Positions 1 through 6,974 are shown, counted from the first letter of the stretch. The stretch is 16,655 nucleotides of DNA from JAVKSM01 sp039583705 (GCA_039583705.1 JAVKSM010000075.1:1-16655); one strand, 5' to 3'. Notes: generated by a model from the sequence alone, not told the origin. Program-made: numbers and translations.

Positions 1-1080
1 GAGCTGTCGGTCGTGGTCGCCGGCGGCGGCACCGCCGGGCACGTCGAGCCGGCGCTGGCGCTGGCCGACGCGGTGCGCAGGCTGCGACCGGGGACCGTCG
101 TCACGGCCCTGGGCACCGAGCGCGGCCTGGACAGCCGGTTGATCCCCACCCGTGGCTACCCGCTGGCGCTCATCCCGCCGGTCCCGCTGCCGCGCAAGCC
201 GGGTGTCGAGCTGGTCCGGCTGCCCTGCCGGGTGCGGGCGGCGGTGCGCCGCACCCGGCAGGTGCTCGACGACGTCGGCGCCGACGTCGTCGTGGGTTTC
301 GGAGGTTACGTCGCGCTGCCCGCCTACCTGGCCGCCCGAGGCCGGGTGCCGCTGGTGGTGCACGAGGCCAACGCCAGGGCGGGCATCGCCAACAAGGTGG
401 GCGCGCGGTTCGCCGACCGGGTCGCGGCCGCGGTGCCCGGCAGTGGCCTGCCCGGGGCGCGGGTGGTGGGGATCCCACTGCGCCGGGAGATCAGCACGCT
501 CGACCGCGCCGGGCTGCGCGCGCGGGCCCGGGAACACTTCGGCCTGGACCCGCAGGCCCCGGTGCTGCTCGTCTTCGGTGGTTCGCAGGGCGCCCGAACG
601 CTCAACACGGCGGTGGCCGGGGCCGCGGCCGCGCTGGGACGTGCCGGTATCGGCGTGCTGCACGCCTACGGGCCCGCGAACACGGTGTCGGTGCCGACCG
701 TCCCGGGCACCCCGACCTATGTCGCCCTGCCCTACCTGGAGCGGATGGACCTGGCGTACGCGGCCGCCGACGCGGTGCTCTGCCGGGCGGGTGCGATGAC
801 GGTCGCCGAGGTGTCCGCGGTGGGCCTGCCCGCGGTGTACGTTCCGCTGCCGCACGGCAACGGCGAGCAGGAGCTCAACGCGGCGCCGGTCGTCGCGGCC
901 GGCGGCGGGTGGCTCGTGCCGGACTCCGAGCTCACCGCGGACCGGGTGGCGCGGCTCGTGGGGGAGTTGCTGTCCGACCGGGGCTGCACCGCGGCGATGG
1001 GTGCGGCTGCCCGCCGGTCTGGGCATGCGCACGCCGACGAGGAGCTGGCGAGGATGGTCTTCGAGGTGGTGAGGCGGTGA
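1..1080 (+). CDS. murG: MurG, UDP-GlcNAc:lipid I N-acetylglucosaminyltransferase (5' end outside window)
   Basis: Peripheral membrane GT-B glycosyltransferase that adds GlcNAc to lipid I to make lipid II on the cytoplasmic face of the membrane. Seen in order: the N-terminal glycine-rich loop GGGTAGHVEPALALADAVR, GFGGYVALPAYLA, HEANARAGIANKVGARFADRV, the second-domain loop VFGGSQGARTLNTAV, and the UDP-GlcNAc-binding region RAGAMTVAEVSAVGLPAVYVPLP followed by GNGEQELNA. The frame is open from base 1 (ELSVVVAGGG). The in-frame GTG at 13 would remove the first residues of the first beta strand, so the true start is probably just upstream of the window. Visible length is about 359 residues, near the full family size. 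It ends in GTGA, where the TGA overlaps a GTG that opens an 8-codon ORF before murC. Identification is secure; only the start is unresolved. Confidence 0.96.
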   Translation, partial: ELSVVVAGGGTAGHVEPALALADAVRRLRPGTVVTALGTERGLDSRLIPTRGYPLALIPPVPLPRKPGVELVRLPCRVRAAVRRTRQVLDDVGADVVVGFGGYVALPAYLAARGRVPLVVHEANARAGIANKVGARFADRVAAAVPGSGLPGARVVGIPLRREISTLDRAGLRARAREHFGLDPQAPVLLVFGGSQGARTLNTAVAGAAAALGRAGIGVLHAYGPANTVSVPTVPGTPTYVALPYLERMDLAYAAADAVLCRAGAMTVAEVSAVGLPAVYVPLPHGNGEQELNAAPVVAAGGGWLVPDSELTADRVARLVGELLSDRGCTAAMGAAARRSGHAHADEELARMVFEVVRR

Positions 1081-1114
1081 CCGGCGAGGTGGCGCAACGG
1101 TGACCGGCGAGGTG
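1075..1114 (+). repeat. 17-bp direct repeat at the murG/murC junction
   Basis: CGGTGACCGGCGAGGTG occurs at 1075-1091 and again at 1098-1114, a period of 23 bp. Each copy carries a GTGA start/stop overlap. The GAGGTGG of the first copy (1086-1092) lies 7 nt before the murC GTG and can serve as its Shine-Dalgarno sequence. The shift of 23 is not a multiple of three, so the first copy is out of frame with murC. Confidence 0.85.
1077..1103 (+). other. 8-codon mini-ORF between murG and murC
   Basis: GTG at 1077 overlaps the murG stop as GTGA and encodes MTGEVAQR before TGA at 1101-1103, which itself overlaps the murC GTG as a second GTGA. The first five residues match the start of MurC (MTGEV). 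It looks like a displaced copy of the murC start created by a short duplication. It may act as a relay for translational coupling; that is inference. Confidence 0.45.
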
Positions 1115-2554
1115 CCGGAGCGGCTGCGGCGGCTGCATGTGATCGGGATCGGCGGGTCGGCGATGAGCGGCATCGCCCGGATCCTGCTGGCCCGCGGCGG
1201 CGCGGTGTCCGGCTCGGACGCGAAGGACTCCCGCACGGTGCTCGCCCTGCGGGCGCTGGGCGCGCGGGTGGCCGTGGGGCACGCCGCGGCCAACCTGGCC
1301 CTCCTCGACGCGGTACCGACCGCGGTGATGACGACCAAGGCGGTGCACCAGGCCGACCCGGACAACCCGGAGCTGCTGGCGGCGGCGCGGCTGGGGGTCC
1401 CGGTGCTGCACCGCTCGACCGTGCTCGCGGCGCTCATGGCCGGATACCGGGTCGCCTGCGTGACGGGCACCGCCGGCAAGACGTCGACGACCTCGATGCT
1501 CACCGTCGCGCTGCAGCACTGCGGCGCCGACCCGTCGTTCATGATCGGCGGCGACCTCACGGCCTCCGGGTCGGGCTCCCACCACGGCAGCGGCGAGGTG
1601 TTCGTCGCCGAGGCCGACGAGAGCGACGGGTCGTTTCTGGCCTATTCCCCCCAGGTCGCGGTGGTGACCAACGTCGAGGCCGACCACCTGGACCACCATG
1701 GCAGTGTCGCCGCCTACGCCGCGGTGTTCGACGCGTTCGTCGAGCGGATCGTGCCCGGCGGGCTGCTCGTGGTCTGTGCCGACGACCCGGGCGCGGCGGC
1801 GCTCGCGAGCCGGGCGCAGGCGGCCGGGATCCGGGTGCGCCGCTACGGCCGCGCCGCGGCCGGCGATGGGGACGCCCGGCTGCTGGAGTACCAGCCGCGG
1901 GGCAGCGCCGGGCAGGTGACGCTGTCGCTGGACGCCCGGACCGTCGAGGTGCGGGTCGCGGTACCCGGCGAGCACATGGCGCTCAACACCGCGGCCGCGC
2001 TGCTCGCCGGCCGCGAGCTCGGCGCGCCGCTGGTGGGACTCGTGGAAGGTCTGGAGTCCTTCGGTGGGGTGCGCCGCCGCTTCGAGTTCAAGGGCCGGGC
2101 CGGCGGGGTCCGGGTCTACGACGACTACGCCCATCACCCCAGCAAGGTGGCCGCCCAGTTGCGGGCGGCCCGCCAGGTGCTCGGCAAAGGCGGCCGGCTG
2201 CTGGTCGCCTTCCAACCGCACCTGTACTCCCGGACGCGGATCTTCGCTGCCGAGTTCGGCGCCGCGCTGGGGCTGGCCGACGAGGTCGTCGTACTCGACG
2301 TGTACGGGGCCCGCGAGCGGCCCGAGCCCGGGGTCAGCGGTGCCCTGATCGCCGAGCGGGTGACGCTGCCGCCGGAGCGGGTGCACTACGAGCCGACCTG
2401 GTCGGCTGTGCCCCGGGTGCTGGCCGGCCTCGCCCGTCCCGGCGACCTCGTCATCACGATGGGCGCCGGGGACGTCACCGTCCTCGGGCCCGAGGTCCTC
2501 GGGGAACTGGAGCACGACCGGCCTGCGGGCAGCTCGGCCGGGGGTGGTCGGTGA
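1100..2554 (+). CDS. murC: MurC, UDP-N-acetylmuramate--L-alanine ligase
   Basis: Cytoplasmic ATP-dependent ligase adding L-Ala to UDP-MurNAc, the first step of stem-peptide synthesis. 484 residues, the usual size. Seen: N-terminal nucleotide-binding loop GIGGSAMSGIARILL (about residues 16-30); ATP P-loop GTAGKTST (123-130); metal/substrate segment EADESDGS (171-178); ADHLDHHGS (about 195-203); C-terminal domain with YDDYAHHPSKV and FQPHLYSRTR; then DVYGARERPEPG. The P-loop has Ala where MurC enzymes I know have His (GTHGKT). The GTG at 1100 is chosen because GAGGTGG lies 7 nt upstream and the N-terminal Rossmann strand follows directly. The 3' end overlaps ftsQ by GTGA, so translation is probably coupled. 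No ddl follows, as is usual in actinomycetes. Confidence 0.97.
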   Translation: MTGEVPERLRRLHVIGIGGSAMSGIARILLARGGAVSGSDAKDSRTVLALRALGARVAVGHAAANLALLDAVPTAVMTTKAVHQADPDNPELLAAARLGVPVLHRSTVLAALMAGYRVACVTGTAGKTSTTSMLTVALQHCGADPSFMIGGDLTASGSGSHHGSGEVFVAEADESDGSFLAYSPQVAVVTNVEADHLDHHGSVAAYAAVFDAFVERIVPGGLLVVCADDPGAAALASRAQAAGIRVRRYGRAAAGDGDARLLEYQPRGSAGQVTLSLDARTVEVRVAVPGEHMALNTAAALLAGRELGAPLVGLVEGLESFGGVRRRFEFKGRAGGVRVYDDYAHHPSKVAAQLRAARQVLGKGGRLLVAFQPHLYSRTRIFAAEFGAALGLADEVVVLDVYGARERPEPGVSGALIAERVTLPPERVHYEPTWSAVPRVLAGLARPGDLVITMGAGDVTVLGPEVLGELEHDRPAGSSAGGGR

Positions 2555-3252
2555 ACCGCCTGGACCCGGGCGTCCGCCGCCGCCGGTGGTTGGTGCTGGG
2601 GCTGATCGCGGCGCTCGCCGTGTCCGCCGCCGGCGCGTGGCTGCTGCTGGGCTCGTCGGTGGGCACGGTGCGACGGGTGGTGGTCCTCGGCACCCACGAC
2701 GAACCGGTTGCCGAGGTGCTCGCCGCCGCCGCCGTGCCGCCGGGCAGCCGCATGCTCGGGCTGGACCTCGACGGGATCGCGCGGCGGGTGGCGGCGCTGC
2801 CCCGGGTGGCCCGGGTCGAGGTCGACCGGGACTGGCCCTCGTCGCTGCTGCTGCGGGTGCAGGAGCGGACGCCGGTCGCCGTGACCCACACCACCGGGGG
2901 GCTGCGCCTGGTGGACGCCACCGGCCTGGCCTACCTGCAGGTGCCGGTCCCGCCGCCGGGGCTGCCCGAGCTGACCGCGCCGGTGGTCGCGCCGCAGGAC
3001 GACGCCACGCGCGCCGAGCTGGCCGTGCTGGCCGCCTTGCCGGCGTCGCTGCGGTTGGAGGTCCTCGCCATGTCGGCCACCGGCAGCTACGACGTCACGC
3101 TCACCCTCGCCGGCCACCGGACAGTGCGTTGGGGCAGCGCCGCAGACGCGGCGCGTAAGGCGCATGTGCTGCGGGTGCTGCTGGCGCAACCCGGCACGGT
3201 CTATGACGTCAGCGCCCCTGACCTCCCCACGATCACGGGCAGCGCCAGCTGA
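2551..3252 (+). CDS. ftsQ: FtsQ, divisome membrane protein with POTRA domain
   Basis: Bitopic division protein that links early and late divisome components (with FtsL/FtsB-type partners) at the septum. 233 residues: short basic cytoplasmic tail with RRRRW, one transmembrane helix at about residues 15-33, then a POTRA domain with V(R)RVVVLGTH, LGLDLDGIARRVAALPRVARVEVDRDWPSSLLLRVQERTPVAV, and a C-terminal beta domain with LRLVDATGLAYLQV. The GTG start overlaps the murC stop as GTGA. A 230-bp gap follows before ftsZ, containing a hairpin and a promoter candidate, so ftsQ is probably the last gene of the upstream mur transcript, with partial read-through into ftsZ. Sequence conservation in this family is low; the call rests on domain layout plus position. 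Confidence 0.94.
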   Translation: MNRLDPGVRRRRWLVLGLIAALAVSAAGAWLLLGSSVGTVRRVVVLGTHDEPVAEVLAAAAVPPGSRMLGLDLDGIARRVAALPRVARVEVDRDWPSSLLLRVQERTPVAVTHTTGGLRLVDATGLAYLQVPVPPPGLPELTAPVVAPQDDATRAELAVLAALPASLRLEVLAMSATGSYDVTLTLAGHRTVRWGSAADAARKAHVLRVLLAQPGTVYDVSAPDLPTITGSAS

Positions 3253-3280
3253 CCCCGGCGCGACGGGTGTCGGTCCGAGC

Positions 3281-3301
3281 CGTGCCGGGATTTCCGGCGC
3301 G
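3281..3301 (+). terminator. Stem-loop downstream of ftsQ (possible attenuator or processing site)
   Basis: CGTGCCGG-GATTT-CCGGCGCG forms an 8-bp stem (one T-G pair) with a 5-nt loop, starting 28 nt after the ftsQ stop and ending 40 nt before the ftsZ -35 candidate. It has no T-tract, which is common for actinomycete stem-loops. It could terminate part of the mur-ftsQ transcript or mark an RNA processing site; the sequence does not decide between these. Confidence 0.4.
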
Positions 3302-3340
3302 CCTGCTGGACCGGTGCCCGGGCGGTGCCTACCGTCGCCC

Positions 3341-3381
3341 TTGACCTGACGGCTGACATAACTATGACCCTCTGGTTGAGG
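3341..3381 (+). promoter_or_regulatory. Candidate ftsZ promoter with adjacent TTGAGG element
   Basis: TTGACC (3341-3346), 16-bp spacer, TATGAC (3363-3368) resembles a vegetative actinomycete promoter. It is followed at once by CCTC-TGGTT-GAGG (3369-3381) and a further GGTTGAAG. This AT-richer island (about 3350-3390) stands out from the GC-rich surroundings. From memory, a similar GACATAAC / TTGAGGTTGA block lies upstream of ftsZ in other actinomycetes, consistent with a dedicated ftsZ promoter. The predicted leader would be roughly 105-110 nt. Confidence 0.5.
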
Positions 3382-3402
3382 TTGAAGCGTTCGGGGGCTG
3401 CG

Positions 3403-3415
3403 CCGGACGGTCCGG
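3403..3415. promoter_or_regulatory. 13-bp palindrome in the ftsZ leader
   Basis: CCGGAC-G-GTCCGG is a perfect 6+1+6 palindrome about 35 bp downstream of the proposed -10. It could be a protein-binding operator. Part of it (CGGTCCGG, 3408-3415) is also exactly complementary to CCGGACCG at 3439-3446 in the following hairpin. No regulator can be named from the sequence. Confidence 0.35.
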
Positions 3416-3433
3416 TTCCCTCGGGCAGGCCGA

Positions 3434-3452
3434 GCGCCCCGGACCGGGGCGC
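3434..3452 (+). promoter_or_regulatory. Strong GC hairpin in the ftsZ 5' leader
   Basis: GCGCCCCG-GAC-CGGGGCGC is a perfect 8-bp stem with a 3-nt loop, ending 13 nt before the ftsZ Shine-Dalgarno GAGGAAGG (3466-3473) and 30 nt before the ATG. Its upper part can instead pair with 3408-3415, so two exclusive leader folds are possible. A role in ftsZ transcript stability or translation is inference. Confidence 0.45.
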
Positions 3453-3482
3453 GCCCGACCGGCATGAGGAAGGCGGAAGCTG

Positions 3483-4721
3483 ATGACGCCCCCGCACAAC
3501 TACCTCGCTGTGATCAAGGTAGTCGGCATCGGTGGTGGCGGCGTCAACGCCGTCAACCGGATGATCGAGGTCGGCCTGCGGGGCGTCGAGTTCATCGCGG
3601 TGAACACCGATGCCCAGGCGCTGCTCATGTCCGATGCCGACGTCAAGCTCGACATCGGCCGCGAGCTCACCCGCGGCCTGGGGGCAGGGGCCAACCCCGA
3701 GGTCGGGCACAAGGCGGCCGAGGACCACCGGGAGGAGATCGAGGAGGTGCTCAAGGGCGCCGACATGGTCTTCGTCACCGCCGGCGAGGGCGGCGGCACC
3801 GGCACCGGCGGCGCCCCGGTCGTCGCGAGCGTCGCGCGCAAGCTCGGCGCGCTCACGATCGGCGTGGTCACCCGGCCGTTCAGCTTCGAGGGCAAGCGAC
3901 GCTCCACACAGGCCGACGACGGCATCGCCGAGCTGCGCAACGAGTGCGACACCCTCATCGTCATCCCCAACGACCGGCTGCTGCAGCTCGGCGACATCGG
4001 CCTCAGCCTCATGGACGCCTTCCGCTCCGCCGACGAGGTGCTGCTCTCCGGCGTGCAGGGGATCACCGACCTCATCACGACCCCGGGTCTGATCAACCTG
4101 GACTTCGCCGATGTGAAGTCGGTGATGTCCGGTGCCGGCTCGGCGCTCATGGGCATCGGCGCGGCGCGCGGCGAGGGCCGGGCGGTCCAGGCGGCCGGAA
4201 AGGCGATCAACTCACCGTTGCTGGAGGCGTCGATGGAGGGCGCCCAGGGCGTGCTGCTGTCCATCGCAGGTGGCTCCGACCTGGGGCTCTTCGAGATCAA
4301 CGAAGCCGCGTCGCTGGTGCAGGAATCCGCCCACCCGGAAGCGAACATCATCTTCGGCACCGTCATCGACGACTCGTTGGGCGACGAGGTGCGGGTCACC
4401 GTCATCGCCGCCGGGTTCGACAGCGGCAGCCCGACCCGAGCGAAGGTGGAGCCGGCCGCGCTGGGTTCCCGGTCCCGGGGGCCGACGGCGACCGCGCAGG
4501 CCGGTCGGGTGGCGCCGCCTGCCGGTAGGGCCGCGCCGCCGCTGGGCCGGCCGGCTTGGCTCGCTGAAGCCGCGGAGCCGAACGGCGTGGCATACGGCAG
4601 AGCGGCAGGGGCGGTGTCCGGGTTGCCCGCGTCCGCATCGGGCGGCCGGACCGGCCCGCTGTCCCAGGAGACGGTGGCCGAGGATGACGAGCTGGACGTG
4701 CCGCCCTTCATGCGGCGGTAG
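3483..4721 (+). CDS. ftsZ: FtsZ, tubulin-like division GTPase
   Basis: Polymerises into the cytokinetic Z ring. 412 residues. GTP-binding features: GIGGGGVNAVNRM (15-27), AVNTDAQAL (39-47), the tubulin signature GEGGGTGTGGAP (101-112), and the synergy (T7) loop NLDFADVKSVMSG that completes the next subunit's active site. After about residue 320 comes an Ala/Pro/Gly-rich variable linker, then the conserved C-terminal peptide DELDVPPFMRR, which in actinomycetes binds SepF and other partners. The ATG is chosen because GAGGAAGG lies 9 nt upstream and MTPPHNYLAVIKVVGIG matches known actinomycete FtsZ starts. FtsA is absent from the cluster, so SepF, encoded two genes downstream, is the expected membrane tether. 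The pgeF start follows within 8-11 nt, suggesting cotranscription. Confidence 0.99.
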   Translation: MTPPHNYLAVIKVVGIGGGGVNAVNRMIEVGLRGVEFIAVNTDAQALLMSDADVKLDIGRELTRGLGAGANPEVGHKAAEDHREEIEEVLKGADMVFVTAGEGGGTGTGGAPVVASVARKLGALTIGVVTRPFSFEGKRRSTQADDGIAELRNECDTLIVIPNDRLLQLGDIGLSLMDAFRSADEVLLSGVQGITDLITTPGLINLDFADVKSVMSGAGSALMGIGAARGEGRAVQAAGKAINSPLLEASMEGAQGVLLSIAGGSDLGLFEINEAASLVQESAHPEANIIFGTVIDDSLGDEVRVTVIAAGFDSGSPTRAKVEPAALGSRSRGPTATAQAGRVAPPAGRAAPPLGRPAWLAEAAEPNGVAYGRAAGAVSGLPASASGGRTGPLSQETVAEDDELDVPPFMRR

Positions 4722-4729
4722 CTTCCGGG

Positions 4730-5467
4730 GTGATGAGCGTCTCGTCGTCACGCCGTCTCCGGGTGCGCAGGGTGGTCACCACCCGCGCCGGGGGTCGCTC
4801 TGCGGCACCCTATGACAGCTTCAACCTCGGCGCCCATGTCGGCGACGAGCCTGCCGCCGTGGCGGCCAACCGGCGGCGGCTGGCCGAGGGCGTGGGGCTG
4901 CCCACCGATGCGGTGGTCTGGATGGACCAGGTGCACGGCACTCGCGTCGCCGTGGTCTGCCAGCCGCAGGCCGGGGCCGTGCCGGAGACCGACGGGCTGC
5001 TCACCGCGAGCCACGGGCTCGCGGTGAGCGTGGTCGTGGCCGACTGTGTGCCGGTCCTGCTCGCCGACCCGCTCGCCGGCGTCGTCGCGGCGGTGCACGC
5101 CGGCCGGCTCGGCGCCCGGGACGGTGTGCTGCCGGCCGCGTTGCAGGCCATGGTCGGCCTCGGAGCGGATCCGGGGCGCGTCGAGGTGGTGCTCGGACCG
5201 GCCGTCTGCGGTGGGTGTTACGAGGTGCCCGCCGACATGCGCGCCGAGGTCGACGCCGCGCTGCCGGGCAGCGGCTGCACCACCCGCGCCGGCACCCCCG
5301 GCCTCGACCTGCGTGCCGGGTTGTGGCGGCAACTCGCCGTCGCCGGGGTCGCGCGCGTCGCGGTCGACCCCCGGTGCACGTTCGAGGACCGCGAGCTGTT
5401 CAGCCACCGCCGCCAGCGCCCCACGGGCCGCCTGGCGGCTCTCACCTGGGTGGACGACTCCTCGTGA
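4730..5467 (+). CDS. pgeF: PgeF, peptidoglycan editing factor (YfiH/multicopper polyphenol oxidase fold)
   Basis: Cytoplasmic enzyme of the DUF152 family; the E. coli member removes L-Ser misincorporated in place of L-Ala on UDP-MurNAc, so it proofreads the MurC step encoded upstream. 245 residues. Seen: TTRAGGRSAAPYDSFNLG near the start, MDQVHG with the metal-ligand His (about 69), ADCVPVLLADP with the catalytic/ligand Cys (about 106), VHAGRLG with the second His (about 123), then GPAVCGGCYEVP and a C-terminal CTFEDRELFSHRR. HAGRLG replaces the more common HAGWRG. The start is either GTG 4730 or the adjacent ATG 4733; neither has a strong Shine-Dalgarno. The 3' end overlaps yggS by GTGA. Confidence 0.93.
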   Translation: MMSVSSSRRLRVRRVVTTRAGGRSAAPYDSFNLGAHVGDEPAAVAANRRRLAEGVGLPTDAVVWMDQVHGTRVAVVCQPQAGAVPETDGLLTASHGLAVSVVVADCVPVLLADPLAGVVAAVHAGRLGARDGVLPAALQAMVGLGADPGRVEVVLGPAVCGGCYEVPADMRAEVDAALPGSGCTTRAGTPGLDLRAGLWRQLAVAGVARVAVDPRCTFEDRELFSHRRQRPTGRLAALTWVDDSS

Positions 5468-6219
5468 CCGGGCCGGCGGGACCGGGGCGGCGGCCCGTCG
5501 AGCTGGCTGGGTCGCTCGCGCTCGTGCGGTCCCGCATCGAGCACGCCTGTGCAGCCGCCGGCCGGGATCCCGCCGAGGTGACGCTGCTCGCCGTCACCAA
5601 GACGTTCCCGGCAGCGGACGTGACCGGGTTGGTCGACCTGGGTCTGCGCGAGTTCGGCGAGAGCCGCGAGCCGGAGGCCGGCCGGAAGGTCGCCGAGGTG
5701 GCCAGCCTGCGCCCGCTGGCCCGGCTGCACTGGCATTTCGTGGGGCGGCTGCAGCGCAACAAGGCCCGGTCCGTGGTGGCCTGGGCCGCGATGGTGCAGT
5801 CGGTGGACTCGGACCGACTCGCCGACGCCCTCGCCGCCGAGGCCTGCCGCGCTCTCGACGCGGGGCAGCGCCCCGCTCCGCTCGAAGTGCTCGTCCAAGC
5901 CAGCCTGGACCAGCCCGACGACGCCACCCGCCGCGGCGGGGTCCCGCTGCCCGGCCTTCCTGCCCTCGCCGACCGGGTCGCAGCCGCCGCCGGTCTGGAG
6001 CTGCGCGGCGTCATGGCCGTCGCGCCGCTGGGGTCCGACCCCGACGGGGCGTTCGCCAGGCTGGCCGTTGCCGCGGCCCGGCTCCGAGCGGTTCACCCCG
6101 GCGCCACCGTGCTCTCCGCGGGCATGTCCGGTGACCTGGAGGCAGCCGTACGCCACGGATCGACGTGTGTGCGTGTCGGAACGGCTCTGCTGGGCAGGCG
6201 ACGGCTAGCCTCGCCATGA
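5464..6219 (+). CDS. yggS: YggS/PLPBP-family pyridoxal phosphate-binding protein
   Basis: Single-domain alanine racemase-like TIM barrel that binds PLP and helps PLP homeostasis; no enzymatic activity is known for the family. 251 residues from the GTG at 5464, which overlaps the pgeF stop as GTGA and puts AVTKTFPA, with the PLP-binding lysine at about residue 46, in the usual place. Further motifs: HWHFVGRLQRNKAR, SVDSDRLADAL, GVMAVAPL, LSAGMSGDLEAAVRHGSTCVRVGTALLG. Two family motifs are altered: FGESREPEA where FGEN is usual, and VQASLD where VQVNLD or VQVSLD is usual. A longer open frame upstream of 5464 is only the pgeF region read out of frame. Between pgeF and sepF is its standard actinomycete place. 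Confidence 0.95.
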   Translation: MTGPAGPGRRPVELAGSLALVRSRIEHACAAAGRDPAEVTLLAVTKTFPAADVTGLVDLGLREFGESREPEAGRKVAEVASLRPLARLHWHFVGRLQRNKARSVVAWAAMVQSVDSDRLADALAAEACRALDAGQRPAPLEVLVQASLDQPDDATRRGGVPLPGLPALADRVAAAAGLELRGVMAVAPLGSDPDGAFARLAVAAARLRAVHPGATVLSAGMSGDLEAAVRHGSTCVRVGTALLGRRRLASP

Positions 6220-6272
6220 GAGCGCGCGGGGACGCCAGATCCGGCCCGGCCGGGCTTGACCGGGTGAGTTCC

Positions 6273-6282
6273 GGGAAGAAGG
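6273..6282 (+). promoter_or_regulatory. Ribosome binding site that sets the sepF start
   Basis: GGGAAGAAGG ends 5 nt before ATG 6288. It supports that codon over the in-frame ATG at 6216, which overlaps the yggS stop as ATGA but has no such site and would add 24 residues ahead of the membrane-binding helix. Confidence 0.6.
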
Positions 6283-6287
6283 CGGCG

Positions 6288-6899
6288 ATGAGCACACTGC
6301 ACCGGCTGAAGGCCTACTTCGGGATGGTGCCGGCCGAGGAGCTGGATGAGGAGGCGGCCTGGTACGCCGCGGAGGACGGGTACGGCTCCCGGGGGGAAGG
6401 CGGGGCGTACGGCAGGTACGAACCCCGCTACCGCGAGGAGTCCGAGGGCCCGGGGCAGCCGGCAGGTCTGCGCCAGCCGCACCGCGCCTGGGCGTCGGAG
6501 CCGCCCGTCGCGTCCTCGACGCGCGAGCCCACGGTTCGGGGCGCCCTGGCCATGGACACGGCACCCGAGCCCCCGCCGCGGGCGCCGGCCGCCCCGCCCA
6601 CCCCGGCGCCGGCGGCCCACCCACTGACCCGGATCACCACCCTGCAGCCCCACAGCTACCACGAGGCCAGGACGATCGGGGAGCGCTACCGCGACGGCAC
6701 CCCTGTGATCATCAACCTGACCGAGATGGACGACCAGGGAGCCAAGCGCCTGGTCGACTTCTCCGCTGGGCTGGCCTTCGCGCTGCGCGGCTCGATCGAC
6801 AAGGTCACGAGCCGGGTGTTCCTGCTCTCACCGCCGAACGTCGAGGTATCCGCCGCGGACCGCCGCAGGCTCGCCGAGGGCGGCTTCTACGGCGGCTGA
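6288..6899 (+). CDS. sepF: SepF, membrane anchor for FtsZ
   Basis: Binds the FtsZ C-terminal tail and tethers filaments to the membrane; essential in actinomycetes that lack FtsA. 203 residues: N-terminal amphipathic membrane-binding helix MSTLHRLKAYFGMVP, an acidic/tyrosine-rich stretch, a long low-complexity Pro/Ala/Gly/Arg linker (about 25-115), then the SepF core from ITTLQPHSYHEARTIGERYR through PVIINLTEMDDQGAKRLVDFSAGLAFALRG and VFLLSPPNVEVS. The ending RRLAEGGFYGG is close to the usual actinomycete tail. The start at 6288 fits because the amphipathic helix must be N-terminal. It lies 68 bp after yggS. The expected next gene, yggT, is absent. Confidence 0.97.
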   Translation: MSTLHRLKAYFGMVPAEELDEEAAWYAAEDGYGSRGEGGAYGRYEPRYREESEGPGQPAGLRQPHRAWASEPPVASSTREPTVRGALAMDTAPEPPPRAPAAPPTPAPAAHPLTRITTLQPHSYHEARTIGERYRDGTPVIINLTEMDDQGAKRLVDFSAGLAFALRGSIDKVTSRVFLLSPPNVEVSAADRRRLAEGGFYGG

Positions 6900-6974
6900 C
6901 GGTGCCCGCCGCTGGCTGCGGAGAGTAATCCCGCTCGCCCGGGACGGGCCGGCGACCGACTTGGCCTGCCGGTT

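Noticed and set aside
932..2515. 527-codon open frame on the minus strand opposite murG/murC
   Set aside because: It is a high-GC antisense shadow; its translation is Arg/Gly/His/Pro-rich low complexity, while the plus strand encodes complete MurG and MurC.
6216..6288. Earlier sepF start at ATG 6216 overlapping the yggS stop (ATGA), with TAGCCT at 6206-6211 as a possible -10
   Set aside because: The extension would bury the N-terminal amphipathic anchor of SepF, and a good ribosome binding site lies before ATG 6288. The TAGCCT could still be a promoter, but without a -35 I did not list it.
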